A stretch of 64,000 bases of DNA from ZC4RG36 sp964652205 (GTDB lineage Bacteria > Chloroflexota > Anaerolineae > Aggregatilineales > Phototrophicaceae): contig CAZZAO010000008.1 of NCBI GenBank assembly GCA_964652205.1, positions 1-64,000 of the forward strand, written 5' to 3'. Both the position numbers and the translations under genes were made by a program. The notes under the pieces were generated by a model that was not told where the DNA came from, searched no databases, and worked only from the letters and a program-made list of their open reading frames with translations. How positions within the stretch are numbered: the first letter of the stretch is position 1; each line of letters begins with the position of its first letter. Positions 42,253 through 51,408 of this stretch are shown piece by piece.

Positions 42253-45200
42253 TTAGCACTCGCTGTAGCCGCAGGTCAGGCACTTGCGGCAGCCTTCGAT
42301 GCGGATCAGCGAGATCGTCGCGCACGACGGACAGATGTCCGCGCCGGAGATGACGCCGAAGGTGTGATCGTCGTCGCCGCCGCCGTGGTCATGGTTATGA
42401 TGATTGCTGCCGGTCGCCGCTTTCGCGCCGCTGGACGACGGAGACAGCGGGGCAATCGGCAGATCAAGCTGCTGCGGGCTGTCCTCGGTGAAATACTGAT
42501 CCAGCAGCGCGCCGGCCACCGCATCCGGCAGCGAAATGACGCGCTTCGGCCCCATGCCAATCGAGCGCGCGCCGCCGATCCCCTGAAGCTGATCGACGAT
42601 CAACCGGAGCATCTGCCGTCGGTTGGTCGGCTCGACTGAGCGAAGCTGGAGCGAGATCAGGCGGCCCAGCCCTTCGGCGTCGGCCTGAAGGTCGCTGCCC
42701 GCCTTGCCGGGAGCAGTGATGAAGACCTCGAACGGATAGCCGTTCGCGTCGCTGTTCATGGTGATGTAGGCCGTGCCAAACGGCGTCCGCGTGGTGACAG
42801 TCACGCCGGTCAGCTTACCGGGGCGCGGGTAGACGCGGTGCGGCGTCGCAACGTTGATGACCTCGGCGGGCGCTTCGGCCTTCGCTTCCGGCTTGTCCTC
42901 TTCCTTGAGCATCAGCACCTGCTCGCTGCGGCTGCCATCGCGGTAGACGGTTCCGCCCTTGCAGCCCAACTCGTACATCAACTCGTACAGCTCGCGCGTC
43001 TGCTCAACGGTGTAGTCATTGGGCAGGTTGGCCGTCTTGCTGATGCTCGAGTCGACCCAGCGCTGAATCGCCGCCTGAACGCGGACATGCTCATCGGGCG
43101 CAAGATCCATGGCGGTGACGAAGTAATCGGGCAGTTCTGCGCCGGGATGCTCCGCCTGCCATTCCTTGACGATGGGAACCTGTTCCTCGTGCAGGCCGAG
43201 GCGGCTCTTGCGGTAGTAGACCCACGAGAAGAACGGCTCGATGCCGGTCGAGGTGTTGACCATCGTCCCGGTCGTGCCGGTCGGGGCCTGCGTCAGCAGC
43301 GTAACGTTACGCAGGCCGTTCCGACGGACATTCTCGCGCAGGTCGACCGGCAGCGACTGGATGAAGCCGCTCTGCACCAGCTTTTCCGGGTCGCATTCGG
43401 GGAACGCGCCCTTTTCCTGCGCCAGATCGACCGAGGTTTCGTAGGCGGCGCGAGTCATGAAGCTGTAGAGCCGGTCGATGAACGCGACCGACTCAGGGCT
43501 GCCGTAGCGAATACCGAGGCGGATCATCAGTTCGGCCAGCCCCATGTTGTTCAGGCCGACGCGGCGCTCGCTCAACTGGCGATCCTTGTTCTCGTCGAAG
43601 AAATAGGGCGTCGTGTCGATGACGTTGTCGAGGAAGCGCGTGGCGTAGCGGGTCGCGCGGTCGAGATCGGCCCAGGCGACATCATGGCGCTCGGCGTCGT
43701 AGAATTTCGCCAGATTGAGCGCGCCGAGGTTACAAACCGACCAACTGCCGAGCGATTGCTCACCGCAGGGATTAGTACAAATTAAAGGGTTAAAGTAATA
43801 ACTATTGCTCATCTTGTTCGAGCGTTCGCCGAACCAGATGCCTGGTTCCGCGCTCGTCCAGGCGCTCTCGATGATGGCGTTCCAAATTTCGCGCGCCTTG
43901 ACGGTGCGGTAGGGGATAACCTTGCCGCCGCGCTCCTGCCAGGCCGCAAGGTTGCCGTCCCATTCCGTGTCGTAAGCCGGATCGGACGTGTCGGGGAAGA
44001 TCAGCTCCCAGTCGCCATCCTGCTTGATCGCGTCCATCAGCTTATCGGAGACGTTGACGCTGATGTTGGCGTTGGTGATCTGCCCTGCCGTGCGCTTGCT
44101 GTTGATAAAGTCGAAAACGTCCGGGTGCCAGTCGTTGAGGATGAGCATTAAAGCTCCGCGCCGACTGTTACTGGTATAAATGCCATTCCCACTTAACAGG
44201 TGAACATCATCGACCTCAAAATCAAAAACTTCGGATGGGCCGAGCAGGTCAATGGAAACAATCTGATCGGGAAGGGTATTCAGCGTATCCTGAATGACCT
44301 CTACGGTTGATAACTGCGCATCCGCAGCAAGCCGTTCACCAATCCGACTTAATTGCCCAACGGAAATCCGATCTGAGACGCCATCGTAGATACGCTGCCG
44401 ATACTTTGCGCGTGCGCCAAGCGCTGTCCAGACTTCTGCGGGATAGGTCTGATACATATCCCGTGTGCCGTTCGTCCCATTTGAGACTTTCACACCGGGT
44501 ACAAAGTTCGCAAACCGCTGCTTGAATGTCCCGCCTGTGACCGACAGGCGATAAATCGTCTGCCAACCGTGTTCAGAACGGTCGGTAGCGCGGATGGTCG
44601 AGACGATTCCATTGATGGCAAGCAACTGCTGAACGTCAGCCAACATCGACCGACTAATACTGTCAATACCATAGCCGCCTTTACGACCACGATTGCAGCC
44701 GTCGGCGTCGAAATAACCAGCGATAAACGCACCCATCACCGAGGAAGGCGAATGAAAAATTACTTCGGGAACCCGGATATTTTCCGCCTTCGCCTTTAAG
44801 AGGCCGTTGCTGCTGAGCCACTCAATGACGAGGCGTGAATAAAGGGACACATTTTTGACAGCTCCGTCCCCATTCTCGACAACCGGCTCGACCCCAAACA
44901 GGTCTCGGATTGTGTTAACCAACTTCTGGCGAATAGCAGGATAGGCATCCGCAGTTGCCAGCTTAATCGCTTTCGGAGCCTGCCAGGTCACCTTCTTACC
45001 GATATGAACGTAGCCATCTCCATTCATGTAACCAAGCGCATAGGCGAGGTCTTCCGTCAACACTTCAGGCAGCGTCACGTTTTCATTGAGCGTTGTGCTC
45101 AACGGCGAGCGCTCATAATTGAGCGGCTTCAAGTCAACATAGCCTGTCCGAACGCCGTGGCCCAGCAGGAGCAGAATTTCATCCCCTGCTTCCAGATACT

Positions 45201-47310
45201 TCAGCGGCATCGTCGTGATTTTGCCATCCAGAAACACCGCGACTTTATGCTCTTCAGTGATGCGCACACTGTAACCGCGCTTTGTCCTGACTTCGTAGAG
45301 TGGCTTGACGCCATTTCTGAAATGCGCAGTGATTTTACGCCAGCCTCTATGTGTGCAGGCATAAATTGTTTCGCCGTCCTCAATACGTTCGACCAGTTCC
45401 CGCGCAGGGATTAAACCAGCATCAGTGAGAATACGTTCGTTGGGGCCAAAGCAGCCCCCCTGCTCGATCAGGCCGGTGACGAAGCTGTAGAGCGCGCCCC
45501 ACGACACCGAGCCGCTCGACCGACCATTGACGCCCTTGACGTAGGCGTGGCGCGGGCGAAGCGATGAGACGTTGATGCCAACGCCGCCGCCGCGCGACAT
45601 GATCTCAGTCATCTGCAAGAGAGTCTGAATAATGCCCTCGCGCGAGTCATGGGGAGAAGGCACGACGTAGCAGTTTGAAACCACTACGCCAGCAGAGACA
45701 AACGAGTGATCTTCTTCCACCTCGATGTCCATCACCACACCAGAGTAGGTTTCCACATCAATTTTATGGATGCGTACCCACTTCAGGCCGTCATAGTCAA
45801 TGTAGGATTTGAGATCGTAGCCGCGCTCCGGTATCGGCTTGCCAAAGAAGTAGCCGAACAAGGCTTCGCAGTCGCTGCCGGTGCTGGACAGGCGATAGGC
45901 AGGTGTGCGACCGAGCCGATGGGTATTTTCCTTAATCGAGAACAAATAGCCGAGACGCAGCAAAAGCTGATGAACCTGCGTCGCCAACACCCGATTCGAG
46001 AGCAATATGCCGAGATACCGGCCAGACACATAGCCATCGGCGCTGAAGAGGCCGCGCAGCAGTTCCAGCGCCAGCGGACGGGGCAGATGCATCAGCGCGT
46101 CAGGAATGCGCTTACTCTGGCTGTAAACGCCCAGGAACGCCTTGAAGAATTGACCCAGAGGCATCGAGTTTGCCCAGAGGTCATACCAGCGTCCTGTACT
46201 GCTCAACTTGAGCGACGGCTTCAGGCCGAATTTCGCTTCAATGATGCGGGCGACGGCTTCAGCTTCCTCATGCTCATCCAGCCCGAACACAATCTTGATC
46301 CCGGCAGGAATATCCGTTCCGCTGCGATGCACGCTACAGCCATCGCCGAGCCAGCGACCGAAGAGATAGCAGAGATCTCCATCGAGGGGAATGACGGCGT
46401 TGAGACCGTAATGCGTCCCCCAATCTTCGACGTAGCCATGAGCAGCGCGGCGCGTCGGCTTGAACAGGCGACCGTTCTCAACCTGGTAGTCGGGCAGGTA
46501 ATCCTGAAGATAAATCGGCTCAGGCGGGCAGTCCTCACTGTTGTAGGCGGCGGCGACGTAATCGCCTGGCTTCAGTTCCTTCGCTGGAATCCACGCCGGA
46601 ACTTCCGCAAGACGCAGCCCATCACGCGAGCGGTGCTTGTTGACCCATTCAGCGCGAATAATCAGCACTTTGTGGTCGCCGGTGACGCGCAGATCATCGT
46701 AACCGAGCTTCTTCGGCCTGATGATATAAAGCGCCTCCCGCGTCTCGCGCTCGAACTTATGACGCACAGGACGAAGCCGATTGCGGTGTGTCACCACCAG
46801 CTCGCCAACCGCGACATCCGCAAGCGGTTTATAGCCGTCGGCAGTCAGAATCTCCTGATCGGGCGGCATACAGTTGTAGTAAGTCAGGGCCTGACTGGTC
46901 CCCGCCGCCGTCAGGATTCGTCCGGCGGGGACGAACTTCCAGTCGTCGAGCAGCCAGCGGAAATTATCCGCCCACTGATCCTTCAGGGTGTCCGTGACTT
47001 CGCAGGCCGCGACCCCTCTGGCGACGCGATCCATCATCTGCGCCGGGTCGGTTTCAATCGGCTTATCGACGTGCTCGACGTCGCGGGTCACGATGTCGCC
47101 ATCGAGCAGCTCAATCGTCACCTGAGGCAGTTCCATCGCCGTAATTTTGCCGATTTCACGCTGGCCGGTCGCTGAATCGACCACGACGATGACGGTGTCA
47201 CCGACCGCCAGAGTCGAACGAGTCATATCCTTCTGGGCATAACGATCCAGAAAGATTTTGTAACCGAGTTCATGCAGCGCATTACGTTTTACGGCCACGG
47301 GCTGAACCAT
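42253..47310 (-). CDS. nrdJ: adenosylcobalamin-dependent (class II) ribonucleoside-diphosphate reductase with two inteins
   Basis: Makes deoxyribonucleotides using a thiyl radical generated from coenzyme B12, without oxygen. The precursor has 1685 codons; removal of inteins at 45673-46872 (400 aa) and 44167-45453 (429 aa) leaves about 856 residues. Extein features are KFVPAGRILTAAG, the redox cysteine of YYN-CYVVPSPHDS, SRGGGVGIN, GG-SRRGALMLILNDWHPD, the thiyl-radical region ICTNPCGEQ, the second redox Cys in WSVCNLGALN, LTQAPTGTTGTM, and a C-terminal zinc-ribbon-like tail (CRKCLTCGYSEC). The ATG at 47310 has AGGGTGG upstream. It is monocistronic between two hairpins. Confidence 0.95.
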   Translation of the reverse strand: MVQPVAVKRNALHELGYKIFLDRYAQKDMTRSTLAVGDTVIVVVDSATGQREIGKITAMELPQVTIELLDGDIVTRDVEHVDKPIETDPAQMMDRVARGVAACEVTDTLKDQWADNFRWLLDDWKFVPAGRILTAAGTSQALTYYNCMPPDQEILTADGYKPLADVAVGELVVTHRNRLRPVRHKFERETREALYIIRPKKLGYDDLRVTGDHKVLIIRAEWVNKHRSRDGLRLAEVPAWIPAKELKPGDYVAAAYNSEDCPPEPIYLQDYLPDYQVENGRLFKPTRRAAHGYVEDWGTHYGLNAVIPLDGDLCYLFGRWLGDGCSVHRSGTDIPAGIKIVFGLDEHEEAEAVARIIEAKFGLKPSLKLSSTGRWYDLWANSMPLGQFFKAFLGVYSQSKRIPDALMHLPRPLALELLRGLFSADGYVSGRYLGILLSNRVLATQVHQLLLRLGYLFSIKENTHRLGRTPAYRLSSTGSDCEALFGYFFGKPIPERGYDLKSYIDYDGLKWVRIHKIDVETYSGVVMDIEVEEDHSFVSAGVVVSNCYVVPSPHDSREGIIQTLLQMTEIMSRGGGVGINVSSLRPRHAYVKGVNGRSSGSVSWGALYSFVTGLIEQGGCFGPNERILTDAGLIPARELVERIEDGETIYACTHRGWRKITAHFRNGVKPLYEVRTKRGYSVRITEEHKVAVFLDGKITTMPLKYLEAGDEILLLLGHGVRTGYVDLKPLNYERSPLSTTLNENVTLPEVLTEDLAYALGYMNGDGYVHIGKKVTWQAPKAIKLATADAYPAIRQKLVNTIRDLFGVEPVVENGDGAVKNVSLYSRLVIEWLSSNGLLKAKAENIRVPEVIFHSPSSVMGAFIAGYFDADGCNRGRKGGYGIDSISRSMLADVQQLLAINGIVSTIRATDRSEHGWQTIYRLSVTGGTFKQRFANFVPGVKVSNGTNGTRDMYQTYPAEVWTALGARAKYRQRIYDGVSDRISVGQLSRIGERLAADAQLSTVEVIQDTLNTLPDQIVSIDLLGPSEVFDFEVDDVHLLSGNGIYTSNSRRGALMLILNDWHPDVFDFINSKRTAGQITNANISVNVSDKLMDAIKQDGDWELIFPDTSDPAYDTEWDGNLAAWQERGGKVIPYRTVKAREIWNAIIESAWTSAEPGIWFGERSNKMSNSYYFNPLICTNPCGEQSLGSWSVCNLGALNLAKFYDAERHDVAWADLDRATRYATRFLDNVIDTTPYFFDENKDRQLSERRVGLNNMGLAELMIRLGIRYGSPESVAFIDRLYSFMTRAAYETSVDLAQEKGAFPECDPEKLVQSGFIQSLPVDLRENVRRNGLRNVTLLTQAPTGTTGTMVNTSTGIEPFFSWVYYRKSRLGLHEEQVPIVKEWQAEHPGAELPDYFVTAMDLAPDEHVRVQAAIQRWVDSSISKTANLPNDYTVEQTRELYELMYELGCKGGTVYRDGSRSEQVLMLKEEDKPEAKAEAPAEVINVATPHRVYPRPGKLTGVTVTTRTPFGTAYITMNSDANGYPFEVFITAPGKAGSDLQADAEGLGRLISLQLRSVEPTNRRQMLRLIVDQLQGIGGARSIGMGPKRVISLPDAVAGALLDQYFTEDSPQQLDLPIAPLSPSSSGAKAATGSNHHNHDHGGGDDDHTFGVISGADICPSCATISLIRIEGCRKCLTCGYSEC
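44167..45453 (-). mobile_element. intein 2 in nrdJ with LAGLIDADG homing endonuclease
   Basis: A 429-codon insertion between extein residues EQGG and SRRGALM. It begins CFGPNERILTDAG (block A), has RITEEHKVAV (block B), endonuclease motifs LAYALGYMNGDG and MGAFIAGYFDADG, and VFDFEVDDVHLLSGNG (block F). It ends GIYTSN with a Ser as +1 nucleophile. The residue before the terminal Asn is Ser rather than the usual His. Its base composition looks less GC-rich than the exteins, as expected of recent transfer. Splicing is predicted, not shown. Confidence 0.9.
45673..46872 (-). mobile_element. intein 1 in nrdJ with LAGLIDADG homing endonuclease
   Basis: A 400-codon insertion between LTYYN and CYVVPSPHD. 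It starts CMPPDQEILTADGYKPL (block A), has RVTGDHKVLI (block B), endonuclease motifs LCYLFGRWLGDG and LELLRGLFSADGYVSG, and VMDIEVEEDHSFVSAG (block F). It ends VVVSN with Cys as +1 residue; that Cys is the conserved redox-active cysteine of the reductase. The penultimate residue is Ser instead of His. Splicing is needed for an active enzyme. Confidence 0.9.
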
Positions 47311-47882
47311 AATGACCACCCTTTATTCAAGCGTTACTGACCGGCAGAAACGGACGAAAATTGGCCGCTCGCGGCAATCGAGCGACCGGTCACAGGCGAA
47401 ATTAGAGACAGAAGCAGGGAATAAGACACTGCGCCCGAAGGCCACAGCCTGATGCGATGGGGGCGAAGCGCTCGCTGTGGGAACGACTGGATGTGCTGCT
47501 CGCAACCATAGAGCCACTCTGACTACTGGAAACGGTTTTAGCAAGACAAAGCCGACAGCAGCGCCTCTGGACGTGCTTCTGTGGTGCAGGCTTCAATTGT
47601 TCAGATAAGTGCTGTCGATCAGAACTTTCGGAAGGTCGGGCGAATAATACCTTATCGTTTCCCGATTGTTTGTTCTAGATAAGACAACTTTAGCATGAGG
47701 CCCGGGTTTTGACAACTAAACTAGAGGATGCTTTTGGTTATAAATTGGCATGAGGTGTAACAGGATTCCCACGGAAACCACCTATATCCCACAGGCCGGA
47801 ATCTTTATCGCAGGGGATTGAAATAGTTTTGGGATAAAACGAAATACTGTCCTTGAATAAGCCGGGGACTTGTCGATAAAGG
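47311..47882. other. nrdJ upstream region, AT-richer, no gene
   Basis: About 570 bases between the ftsZ hairpin and nrdJ. The part from about 47620 to 47880 is visibly AT-richer than its surroundings. I looked for a cobalamin riboswitch (B12 box, GCCACTG) and did not find one. A promoter candidate is listed at 47687-47715. A CCACCTATATCCCACA stretch at about 47778-47793 faintly recalls an NrdR box but is not palindromic. Confidence 0.5.
47687..47715 (-). promoter_or_regulatory. candidate nrdJ promoter
   Basis: On the minus strand TTGTCA (47715-47710), a 17-base spacer and TAAAGT (47692-47687). The -35 is near consensus, the -10 weak; it would leave a long leader of about 370 bases. Confidence 0.3.
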
Positions 47883-47915
47883 GCGAGTACCCTGTGGTCA
47901 GAACAGGGTACTCGC
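47883..47915 (-). terminator. hairpin after ftsZ
   Basis: A 13-base perfect stem (GCGAGTACCCTGT and complement) with a 7-base loop, 20 bases after the ftsZ stop, followed on the minus strand by CCTTTATCG. The T-tract is weak. Confidence 0.65.
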
Positions 47916-47934
47916 TGGCAAGACGATCAAGGGG

Positions 47935-49185
47935 CTAGCGGCGCTTGCGCAGGAAGGTCGGGATTTCGATGTCGTCTTCTTCGTAGACGCGGGCGCTGAA
48001 GTCCGGCGGCGGCGCAGCGGGGCGCTGCGGCTGCGCGGGCTGCGCCGGAGCCGGGCGCTGCGGCGCTTCCGGCGGCTGCGGAGCCTGCGGCTGAGGCAGC
48101 GGGCGCGAAGACTCCGGCAGCGGCGCGTGCTGCGCTTCGTGGCGCGGCGACGACGCCTGCTGCGTGCCGGTGCTGCGCTGGGTCGCCGGGCGGAAGGCGG
48201 GCTGCGGTTCTCCCATCTTGCGGGCGACACGGCTCTGCTCGAAGCCGGTTGCAATGACGGTGATTCGCACTTCGTCGCCCATGCTCTCGTCAAGCTGCGC
48301 GCCGAAGATCATGTTGACTTCAGGATGCGCGCTCTCCTTGATGAGCGCGGCGGCCTCGTTGACCTCGAACAGGCTCAGGTCAGTGCCGCCGGTGATGTTG
48401 AACAGAATGCCACGCGCGCCGTCGATGGTGACGTCGAGCAGCGCGCTGCTGATCGCCATCTCGGCAGCCCGTCGGGCGCGGTCGTCACCTTCGGCGCGAC
48501 CGACGGCCATCAGCGCCGCGCCGCCTTCCGACATGATCGTGCGGACGTCGGCGAAGTCGAGATTGATGAGCGCGGGGACAGTAATCAGCTCGGAGATGCC
48601 CTGAATACCCTGACGCAGCACGTCGTCGGCCAGCGAGAACGCCTGCTGAAGGCTGGAGCGCTTGTCGGCGATCTGAAGCAGGCGATCATTGGGGATGACA
48701 ATCAGCGTGTCAACCTGGCTCTTGAGGGCTTCGATCCCCGCTTCAGCCGACTGCTGACGGCGCATCCCCTCGAAAGTGAAGGGGCGAGTGACGACGCCGA
48801 TGGTCAGCGCGCCGAGTTCTTTGGCGATCTGGGCGATGACTGGCGACGCGCCGGTTCCCGTGCCGCCGCCCATGCCGCTGGCGATGAAAATCATGTCTGC
48901 GCCGCGCAGGACTTCGTACAATTCGTCGGCGCTCTCTTCAGCCGCCTTACGACCGATTTCAGGGTTGCCGCCTGCGCCCAGGCCGCGCGTGAGCTTGTCG
49001 CCGATGCGCACACGGGTCTTGGACTTGGACAGCATCAGCGCCTGGTTATCGGTATTAACCGAAATAAAATCGACGCCCCCCAGCCCTTCGGCGATCATGC
49101 GGTTCACAGCGTTCCCGCCACCGCCGCCGACACCGATGACTTTGATCTGTGCGAAATTCTCACCGAGCAGCGAAAACTCGTCCAT
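47935..49185 (-). CDS. ftsZ: cell division protein FtsZ
   Basis: The tubulin-like GTPase that forms the division ring. The 416-residue protein has KVIGVGGGGGNAVNRM, the GTP signature GGGTGTGASPVIAQIAKE, NDRLLQIADKRSS and the T7-loop region NLDFADVRTIM, then a Pro/Gln-rich linker and the C-terminal tail EEDDIEIPTFLRKRR, which matches the conserved peptide that binds FtsA. The ATG at 49185 follows GGAAGGG. It is the last gene of the dcw run. Confidence 0.97.
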   Translation of the reverse strand: MDEFSLLGENFAQIKVIGVGGGGGNAVNRMIAEGLGGVDFISVNTDNQALMLSKSKTRVRIGDKLTRGLGAGGNPEIGRKAAEESADELYEVLRGADMIFIASGMGGGTGTGASPVIAQIAKELGALTIGVVTRPFTFEGMRRQQSAEAGIEALKSQVDTLIVIPNDRLLQIADKRSSLQQAFSLADDVLRQGIQGISELITVPALINLDFADVRTIMSEGGAALMAVGRAEGDDRARRAAEMAISSALLDVTIDGARGILFNITGGTDLSLFEVNEAAALIKESAHPEVNMIFGAQLDESMGDEVRITVIATGFEQSRVARKMGEPQPAFRPATQRSTGTQQASSPRHEAQHAPLPESSRPLPQPQAPQPPEAPQRPAPAQPAQPQRPAAPPPDFSARVYEEDDIEIPTFLRKRR

Positions 49186-49267
49186 TATCAACCCTTCCTA
49201 AACCGAGTCAAAACTATGAGAGCGGGATTAATATGACCTATTGTATGCTGAACACAAACGAGCGCAA

Positions 49268-50509
49268 CTACTTCTCATCGTCGGGGAGCAGGCGTTTGAT
49301 CAGGCCGGTCACAGCCTTGCCGATCTTCGCGCCCGGAACCGAACCGTTAGATTCCTGTTGCACCTGATGGACAGTATCCATCTGAAGGCCCAATCTTAGC
49401 AAGCCTACGCTGGTACTAAAAGCGGGACTGCGGAGCGCATCGGCCATGCCGGTGAGCTTTTCAGGTCGGGCAATCCGAACGGGGACGTTGAGGATACGCG
49501 CGGCGACTTCGCGGATGCCGGGCAGCAGCGCGCAGCCACCGGTGATGACCAGCCCAGCGCGGAGCAAGCCATCATAGCCGGAGCGCTTGATTTCCTTCTG
49601 CACCAGCTCGAACATCTCCTCGACGCGCGCCTCGATGACCATCGACAGGTCAGCGGATTTGGCCTCAATCGGCATTCCTTCGCCAAACGGCTGGACGATG
49701 AAGGTCTGAAGCGGGTCAATCGCCCGCGTCAGCGCGTGGCCGTGCTGGAGCTTGACCGCCTCGGCATCCTCGAACGGGATATGCATCCAGTGGGTGATGT
49801 CATTGGTAATCAGGTCGCCGCCAACCGGGATGACCGCCGAATGCCAGACCGAGCCTTCGATGAAAATCGCCATATCGCTGGTTCCGCCGCCGATGTCGAT
49901 GATGACGACGCCCATCTCGCGCTCCTGATCCGTCAGCACGGCATCGCCGGACGCCAGCGGGTTGAGGATGAAGCGGTCGACTTCGACGCCTGCCGCCTGA
50001 ACCGATTGTTCGAGGTTGGCGACGCTGGTTGACGAGGCGGTGATGATATGGACTTCGACTTCGAGCCGGAAGCCATGCATTCCAATCGGGCTGCGGACGC
50101 GATCCTGGCCGTCGAGCGAATAGGTGCGCGGGATGACGTGCAGAACTTCGCGGTTGTGCGGGATGGCGATGGCGCGGGCGGCGTCGATAGCCTTATCGAG
50201 GTCTTCGAGCCTGACACTGCGCTGGCCGGTAATGCCGACGACGCCGCGGCTGTTGATCGAGGCGATATGATGACCGGCGACGCTGACGAAAGCGCGGCTG
50301 ATGTCGAAGCCGCTGCTGCGCTCGGCCTTATGCACCGAGGCGGAAATGCCTGCGGTGAGCTGCCCCATATCGTTGACGATGCCTTTTTTCATGCCCCGGC
50401 TCGGCTCGACGCCCGCGCCGACGATGAAGACGTCGTCCGGGCGCACCTCGCCAACGATGGTGCAGATTTTCGTCGTCCCAATATCAATACCGACAACCAG
50501 TTCCCGCAT
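49268..50509 (-). CDS. ftsA: cell division protein FtsA
   Basis: An actin-like ATPase that tethers FtsZ to the membrane and recruits later division proteins. The 413-residue protein shows VVGIDIGTTKICTIVGE, the SHS2 (1C) domain region, VVIDIGGGTSDMAIFIEG, VITGGCALLPGI and a C-terminal basic amphipathic stretch (GKAVTGLIKRLLPDDEK) as membrane anchor. It starts 6 bases after the ftsQ stop and is followed by ftsZ. Confidence 0.96.
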   Translation of the reverse strand: MRELVVGIDIGTTKICTIVGEVRPDDVFIVGAGVEPSRGMKKGIVNDMGQLTAGISASVHKAERSSGFDISRAFVSVAGHHIASINSRGVVGITGQRSVRLEDLDKAIDAARAIAIPHNREVLHVIPRTYSLDGQDRVRSPIGMHGFRLEVEVHIITASSTSVANLEQSVQAAGVEVDRFILNPLASGDAVLTDQEREMGVVIIDIGGGTSDMAIFIEGSVWHSAVIPVGGDLITNDITHWMHIPFEDAEAVKLQHGHALTRAIDPLQTFIVQPFGEGMPIEAKSADLSMVIEARVEEMFELVQKEIKRSGYDGLLRAGLVITGGCALLPGIREVAARILNVPVRIARPEKLTGMADALRSPAFSTSVGLLRLGLQMDTVHQVQQESNGSVPGAKIGKAVTGLIKRLLPDDEK

Positions 50510-50515
50510 AACTCG

Positions 50516-51358
50516 TTACTGTCCCCCAGGACACCCGCTGATCTTGCTGCAATAGAAGGGCGCGTCGGGATTATCGACGTTGACTTCGCTGGGCTGAACG
50601 CCGCGCGACTGAAGATCGGCGACAATTGCATTATAGATCAAAATCTTTTCCGGCATATCGGTGCCGACGCCGAACCAGGCATCCCAGCCATTCTGATCGA
50701 CGTAGCCCAGACCTTTCTCCGGGTTATAGCGTAAGACAGTGAGCTGCGGGAACAGCGCGCGCATTTGCAGCGCCCCGCTGACGACATCCTCGCCGACGGT
50801 GTCCTGCGGACCAAGCGGGTTGTTGTCCGTGCCGTCGGCAGAGACACGGAGCAGATCAGGGCGGTCTTCGCGCTGGCGCATGACGCGCCCCTGAAGGTCG
50901 ATCCACGTCGCCACGCCGGCCTGTTCCCAGACCAGCGCTGGCTCGCGCTCCTGAATGACGATCTGCACCATGTTGGGCGGCCAGGTGACGTTGACGGTCG
51001 CATCGGCAATCGTCGGCGAGCGCAGCAGCGAGGCGCGCACCGTCGCCGGATCGACCCAGAAAACCTGCATATTAGCGATCCCAGAGAGGGAAAAGACTTC
51101 TTCTTTAGTCAGGTAATGCAGGCCGCCGACGCCGACACTGTGGACGTAGAAATAATCCGCGCCGAAGAAGACGAACATCACCGTCAGCAGGGCGACGACG
51201 ATCAGGCCGCTGAAGACGCGCCAGCTTACGAACAGGCGTCCGCTGCCGCCGTGGGCCAGTTCGGGAGCCTGTACCGGCTCGTCGGCGACCAGCGGCCCGC
51301 GCCAGATGCCCGGCAGCCGTCCCGCTGAACGCCGCTCCTCACGCGACCGCGAAGCCAT
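50516..51358 (-). CDS. ftsQ: cell division protein FtsQ/DivIB
   Basis: A 280-residue bitopic protein: basic cytoplasmic N-terminus, one transmembrane helix (FSGLIVVALLTVMFVFFGAD, about 49-68), a POTRA domain (FYVHSVGVGGLHYLTKEEVF) and the FtsQ beta domain with IVIQEREPALVWEQAGVATW. It links the septal peptidoglycan synthase FtsW-FtsI to the divisome via FtsL/FtsB. It lies between murB and ftsA, and an extended -10 promoter just upstream may drive ftsQAZ on its own. Confidence 0.88.
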   Translation of the reverse strand: MASRSREERRSAGRLPGIWRGPLVADEPVQAPELAHGGSGRLFVSWRVFSGLIVVALLTVMFVFFGADYFYVHSVGVGGLHYLTKEEVFSLSGIANMQVFWVDPATVRASLLRSPTIADATVNVTWPPNMVQIVIQEREPALVWEQAGVATWIDLQGRVMRQREDRPDLLRVSADGTDNNPLGPQDTVGEDVVSGALQMRALFPQLTVLRYNPEKGLGYVDQNGWDAWFGVGTDMPEKILIYNAIVADLQSRGVQPSEVNVDNPDAPFYCSKISGCPGGQ

Positions 51359-51394
51359 TCGCCCACCCTTAAACTGAATCGTGATGATTCACTA

Positions 51395-51403
51395 ACTATA
51401 ACA
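51395..51403 (-). promoter_or_regulatory. extended -10 promoter before ftsQ
   Basis: On the minus strand TGTTATAGT lies 36 bases before the ftsQ start. A small GAATC/GATTC hairpin (51376-51390) sits at the presumed transcription start. Confidence 0.45.
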
Positions 51404-51408
51404 CGGGA

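Noticed and set aside
47311..47882. Possible cobalamin riboswitch before the B12-dependent reductase
   Set aside because: Neither the B12 box nor the GCCACTG core could be found on the minus strand.
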